Of a stretch of DNA of 64,000 nt, positions 60,425 to 64,000 are shown piece after piece; position 1 is the stretch's first letter; each line of letters begins with the position of its first letter. The DNA lies in NCBI RefSeq assembly GCF_014653945.1, contig NZ_BNAU01000009.1, positions 240,370-304,369 of the forward strand, read 5' to 3'. The translations under genes and the position numbers were made by a program. The notes beneath the pieces are model-generated. The model did not search any database. It saw only the letters and a program-made list of their open reading frames with translations, and was not told the origin of the DNA. This DNA comes from Amycolatopsis deserti. Lineage in GTDB: Bacteria; Actinomycetota; Actinomycetes; Mycobacteriales; Pseudonocardiaceae.

Positions 60425-61642
60425 GTGAAGACCACGACTCGCCCATCCATGGGTGCGGCGCTCGCCAACCGCGAGTTCCGCACCGTGTGGCTGGCCGAGG
60501 CCCAGTCGGTGCTCGGCGACCAGCTGACCACGGTGGCGCTGGCCCTCACCGTCTACCACCGCACCGGCTCGGCACTGTGGTCCGCGGTCGCCTACGCCCT
60601 CACCTTCCTGCCCGCGCTGGCCGGCGGGCTCGGGCTGGCCCAGCTGGCCGACCGCTACCCGCGCCGCACCATCCTCGTGGTCACGGCCGCGCTGCAGGCG
60701 GTGTTCATCGCCGTCATGGCGATCCCCGGCATGTCGGTGGTGTGGCTGTGCGTGCTGGTCATGCTCGCGCGGCTGGCCGGCGCGCCGTCCAACGCGGCCC
60801 AGAACGCGCTGACCCGCGAGATCTTCACCGACGACGAGCTGTACCTGCGCAGCCAGGACATCCGCGGCATCACCACCAACACCACGATGCTGGCCGGGCT
60901 CGCACTGGGCGGCGTGATCGTCACCGCCGCCGGCCCGTCGCTCGCGCTGGCCCTGGACGCGCTGACGTTCGCGATCAGCGCGCTGGCCCTGCACCACTGG
61001 GTGCGCCCGCGGCCCGCGGCCGGCGACGGCGACGGCTCGTGGTTCGGCGCCATCAACTGGGTCGCGAAGCAGCGCAGGCTGCGCGTGCTGCTCGGCCTGT
61101 CCTGGCTGGTCGGCCTGGCCATGGTGCCGGCAGGCCTGGCCGCCCCGCTGGCGCGCGAGATCGGCGCGCCCGACCAGGCCGTGGGGTGGCTGCTGGCGGC
61201 GGACCCGCTGGGGTTCGCGCTGGGCGTGTTCGTCCTGTCCCGCTACGTCTCGGCCTCGGCGCGCCGCCGGACGGTCGGCGTCCTCGCCGTTGTCCCGACG
61301 GCACTGCTGCTCGCGTTCGGGCTGCAGCCCGGCCTCGTCCTCGCCCTGGTCGTCCTCGCCCTCGCCGGTGCGGCGGGCGCGTACATCATCACCGTCGGGG
61401 CCACGTTCATCACGTGGGTGCCCAACGAGCTTCGTGGCGGAGCGGGCGGCCTGTACCGGACCGGCCTGCGGGTCGCGCAGGGCGTCGGGGTCGCGCTCGG
61501 CGGCGTGCTCGCGCAGTGGTCCGGTGCGGCGACCACGGCCATCATGATCGCGGGCGCGGCCGGGGTGGTCCTCGGCGTGCCGCTGGCGATGGCGTGGCGG
61601 CGAGTGCTGGGCACGGACAGCGATGCGGCCCGCACCGACTGA
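60425..61642 (+). CDS. MFS transporter
   Basis: A 405-aa membrane protein with about 12 hydrophobic segments. The ADRYPRRTILV loop (about 70-80) between helices 2 and 3 is the MFS signature. It resembles drug-efflux-type or enterobactin-exporter-like (EntS) permeases; the substrate is unknown. The GTG at 60425 has GGGGAGAG just upstream; an ATG at 60449 is possible. Confidence 0.87.
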   Translation: MKTTTRPSMGAALANREFRTVWLAEAQSVLGDQLTTVALALTVYHRTGSALWSAVAYALTFLPALAGGLGLAQLADRYPRRTILVVTAALQAVFIAVMAIPGMSVVWLCVLVMLARLAGAPSNAAQNALTREIFTDDELYLRSQDIRGITTNTTMLAGLALGGVIVTAAGPSLALALDALTFAISALALHHWVRPRPAAGDGDGSWFGAINWVAKQRRLRVLLGLSWLVGLAMVPAGLAAPLAREIGAPDQAVGWLLAADPLGFALGVFVLSRYVSASARRRTVGVLAVVPTALLLAFGLQPGLVLALVVLALAGAAGAYIITVGATFITWVPNELRGGAGGLYRTGLRVAQGVGVALGGVLAQWSGAATTAIMIAGAAGVVLGVPLAMAWRRVLGTDSDAARTD

Positions 61643-61667
61643 CGGCAGCGGTTGCTGCATTCGGAAG

Positions 61668-61850
61668 ATCAGAAGTCACGGTCGCGCACGACGATTCACC
61701 TCACGTTTTTCCGGCGGAAACAAACACAAATCGACGGCACCTCAGAAGTCGCGGTCGCGCACGACGAACACCTCTCCCACGGGAACGGAAACGAACGCTA
61801 TTCACAGCGGAGGATCAGAAGTCGCGGTCAGACACGAGGAACACCTCCAT
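61668..61850. repeat. Three 73-bp tandem repeats with a conserved ~33-bp core
   Basis: Cores at about 61669, 61742 and 61815 read TCAGAAGTCGCGGTC followed by GCGCACGACGAACACCTC, with exactly 73 bp between them. The intervening segments are also related (GGAAACnAAC), so this is a tandem array, not CRISPR. On the minus strand each core can encode a short tail reading VVRDRDF or LVSDRDF followed by TGA; the third has its own ATG. The 61643-62019 gap has no other gene. Confidence 0.75.
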
Positions 61851-62019
61851 TCGGTGCCTGTGGCCGGGACGCGTTGCGTTCGCACACCCGCTCGTGGCGG
61901 AGGTACGCGGCGCATCGCGTGCGGTGAGATGATACCTGTTGATGGAAAGTACCCGGCGTCGTTCCGGGCACAGCAAAGTTACCCGGCTGCGGTACGCGAT
62001 GTCGAGGGAAGGTGAGCCG

Positions 62020-63477
62020 ATGCCTCCGCACCACGCGCGTCGGCGATCGCCTACACTCCACGGCGATCCGGACCCCAGGGAGGGCGTTCAGCCCATCGAC
62101 GAGCGCAATTCGGTACCCCGCCAGGCCGCGCCCGGGAGGGCCGAGCCGAACACAAAGCGTGATGCGTCGAGTACGCGCCGCGCCATGCTGCCGCGGAATT
62201 GGGCATTGTGGCGCCGCCCGAAGCGATTCATCGCTTTCCTGCTCGTCGCCGAACTGATTGCGGTCGCGTGGCTCGTCGTCGCATTCGTGAACGCGAGCGC
62301 GCCGAGCGGTCTCGATTGGCTGCGGTTCGCGATTCTCACCGTGGGCGCCACGGCGCACATTCAACTGACCCGGCGCCAGGAAGAACGTCGGCGAAATGCG
62401 GGTGGACGGGTCCTGATCGACCTGACCGCGGTCTGGGTCGTGCCGGCCGCGATTATTCTTCCGGTGCCGTTGACGATCCTGGTCGTCGGTCTGGTGCGGG
62501 TGCAGCGCTGGTTCGTCGCGCGGCGGCCGGCGCACAACTTCGTGTACTCCACGGTGGCCCACATGCTGGCGGCGACGCTGGCCCACCAGGTGTACGTGGA
62601 GCTGGGTCCGCACGACTGGGGTTCGCTGGACATCGCGGGGTCATTGGTCGAGTTCGGCTGGATGCTCGTGGCCGGGCTGATCTACGAGGGCGTGCAGATC
62701 CTCTACATCGGGTCGGTGATCGCGCTGGCCGCGCCGGAGAAGGCGAGCGCGCGGACGGTGCTGGGCAGCCCGGCGGACAACGTGCTGGAGGCGATCACGA
62801 TCGGCCTCGGCGCGGTGACGGCGATCCTGCTGGTGATCATGCCGCCGACGGTGGCGATCATGGCCGTGGTGACGGTGGTCTTCAACCGGCTCGCCGAGAT
62901 CGAGCAGCTGCAGGCCGACGTGCGCACGGACCCGAAGACGCAGGTCGCGAACATGCGCGGGTGGACGGAGTCGGCCGAGCGGGCGCTGACGCGCGCCACG
63001 AAGGCGGCCGATCCGCTGGCGATCCTGATGATCGACCTGGACCACTTCAAGTGGATCAACGACACGTTCGGCCACCCCGCGGGTGACGACGTGCTGCGGA
63101 ACCTGGCGCAACTGCTGGACGAGGTGACCCGCCCGAGCGACGTGGTGGGCCGCTTCGGCGGCGAGGAGTTCCTGGTGCTGCTGCCGGACACGGACCAGGC
63201 GGCGGCGACGGTCGCCGGGGAGCGCATCCGCTCGGCGGTGGCCGGACTGCGGATCAGGACGACCAACAAGCGCGGCGACCAGACACTGGTGTCGGACCGG
63301 ACGGCGTCGATAGGCGTCGCGGTGTTCCCCGACCACGGCGACACCCTGCCCACGCTGATGCAGGCCGCGGACGCGGCGGTCTACGAGGCGAAGGAGGGCG
63401 GGCGGAACCAGGTGCGGATAGCGCGCGCCCCGCAGGATGCGGCCCCGTCGCGCGAGGTCAAGCACATCGCCCACTGA
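62020..63477 (+). CDS. Membrane-bound diguanylate cyclase (GGDEF)
   Basis: A 485-aa protein. After a basic, flexible N-terminus (~1-55) it has about six to seven membrane segments (~65-290), then a GGDEF domain (~300-470) with the active-site signature GGEEF at 380-384 and an RPSD inhibitory site five residues before it. It should make cyclic di-GMP with product inhibition intact. ATG at 62020 is supported by GGAAGGTGAG upstream; an ATG at 61999 lacks a ribosome site. Confidence 0.88.
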   Translation: MPPHHARRRSPTLHGDPDPREGVQPIDERNSVPRQAAPGRAEPNTKRDASSTRRAMLPRNWALWRRPKRFIAFLLVAELIAVAWLVVAFVNASAPSGLDWLRFAILTVGATAHIQLTRRQEERRRNAGGRVLIDLTAVWVVPAAIILPVPLTILVVGLVRVQRWFVARRPAHNFVYSTVAHMLAATLAHQVYVELGPHDWGSLDIAGSLVEFGWMLVAGLIYEGVQILYIGSVIALAAPEKASARTVLGSPADNVLEAITIGLGAVTAILLVIMPPTVAIMAVVTVVFNRLAEIEQLQADVRTDPKTQVANMRGWTESAERALTRATKAADPLAILMIDLDHFKWINDTFGHPAGDDVLRNLAQLLDEVTRPSDVVGRFGGEEFLVLLPDTDQAAATVAGERIRSAVAGLRIRTTNKRGDQTLVSDRTASIGVAVFPDHGDTLPTLMQAADAAVYEAKEGGRNQVRIARAPQDAAPSREVKHIAH

Positions 63478-64000
63478 CGGGTGCCCTTTTCGCATCGGGG
63501 ATTCCCGCGGAGCCGAATGGCGGGGAATCGCCCATCTTCACACCGATCTAACAGTCTCCCTAGCGCCCGCCCGAAAGACACATCCCGTCGGCGGAAGAAA
63601 CGCCGCATCACCCATTCCGGACACGCCGGCGCACTCGGGCCTCGCACCACCCGACAACGCCGCGACGTGCCCATTCACACGCCACCGAGAGTCCCACTCG
63701 CGCGCCCACGAACGGCCCATCCGCACACCCCCAGCCCCCGGCGCCCCCGCGCGCACACCTGCGCCGCACCCGCGCCTGCCAGCACGGACGTCCCCGACAG
63801 TCCCACTCGCGCCCCCACTTACCACCCACCCCGCGCACCCGCACCTCCCGACGCCCGCTCGCACCCGCACCTCCCGACCCCTCCACCTGCCAGCACCCAC
63901 CCCAGCCACCCGCCGGCACACCCCACCCCGCACACGCCACCCCGGTGCCCGCGGACACCCACACCTCCCGGCCCCGACCCACGCCCCACACCTCCCGGCG
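63478..64000. other. C-rich gene-free tail of the window
   Basis: After the GGDEF gene the plus strand is strongly C-rich, with short direct repeats such as AGTCCCACTCGCGC (63690-63703 and 63799-63812) and many CACACCTCCCG/CGCACCTCCCG units to the edge. Open frames on the minus strand are Gly/Arg/Val-rich artefacts. The stretch looks like decayed tandem repeats, cut by the window end. Confidence 0.55.

Noticed and set aside
61668..61850. CRISPR-like array (about 33-bp repeats with 40-bp spacers)
   Set aside because: Only three units, the repeats are diverged, and the supposed spacers resemble each other; no cas genes are present.
63538..63991. Gly/Arg-rich proteins on the minus strand at the window end
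   Set aside because: They are translations of C-rich repetitive DNA, overlapping in two frames, with no start signals.
1..64000. tRNA or rRNA genes
   Set aside because: I looked for cloverleaf-like GGTTCGAATCC-type arms and rRNA signatures and found none that hold.

Overview
The window is a 64 kb chromosomal segment of a very GC-rich actinomycete, most likely a member of the Pseudonocardiaceae (Amycolatopsis-like). This placement is an inference. It rests on the codon bias, the fused F420 gene fbiC, a mycothiol-dependent-type DinB protein, several actinobacterial DUF families, and many apparently leaderless genes with a TANNNT -10 box 6-8 nt before the start codon. I saw no tRNA or rRNA genes, prophage, CRISPR array or secondary-metabolite megasynthase.

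Region by region. 1-3.4 kb: a partial GCS2 ligase, then a leftward ketodeoxygluconate operon (kdgK, two duplicated mini-ORFs, iclR, KDPG aldolase). 3.4-4.2 kb: a gene-free array of short perfect palindromes. 4.2-5.5 kb: an AraC regulator and a DUF3224 protein. 5.6-17.6 kb: an island of partner-switching (anti-sigma/anti-anti-sigma) proteins, bounded by two inverted copies of a structured element of about 460 bp. It holds a 1349-aa hybrid histidine kinase/phosphatase/anti-sigma kinase, three STAS proteins, a DUF6292 protein, a translationally coupled rsbR-rsbS-rsbT-(HATPase-PP2C)-rsbU operon, and an RsbW-like kinase. 17.7-26.1 kb: mostly oxidoreductases and regulators (PYROXD2-like FAD enzyme, epimerase, TetR, hydrolase, SDR, cupin, GAF-ANTAR protein, GNAT, aromatic-acid-exporter-like membrane protein).

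26.1-30.3 kb: a heptose/glycan module (GT9, bifunctional hldE, GT2, BON-methyltransferase fusion). 30.4-37.6 kb: a phosphotransferase, MarR with a mycothiol-type enzyme, DUF4383, MaoC, GT4, an FAD monooxygenase behind a large TetR-type operator, and TetR. 37.6-45.9 kb: small proteins, a ribokinase-like kinase, an M50/CBS protease, a GH13 alpha-glucosidase, a Nudix hydrolase and a RecQ-like helicase. 46-50.4 kb: an IS1634-like transposase gene and fbiC. 50.4-55.7 kb: an FBP-domain protein, an inositol-phosphatase-like enzyme, and a PPOX/GAF-kinase/LuxR-regulator set resembling DosRS systems. 56-63.5 kb: kynureninase, FadD-type acyl-CoA synthetase, SDR, MFS transporter and a membrane GGDEF protein.

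Two themes recur. The first is general-stress signalling: the stressosome-like operon and its satellites encode kinases, antagonists and phosphatases but no sigma factor, while several nearby genes carry GTTT/GGTT-N15-16-GGGTAT-like sequences that could be targets of a SigB/F-type sigma factor. The second is structured noncoding DNA at gene 3' ends: tandem duplications that include or begin at stop codons (kdgK, a tetR gene, kynU and a 56-aa gene) and the 460-bp element placed 18-19 bp after stop codons. All function calls come from reading translated sequence; no database search was run.
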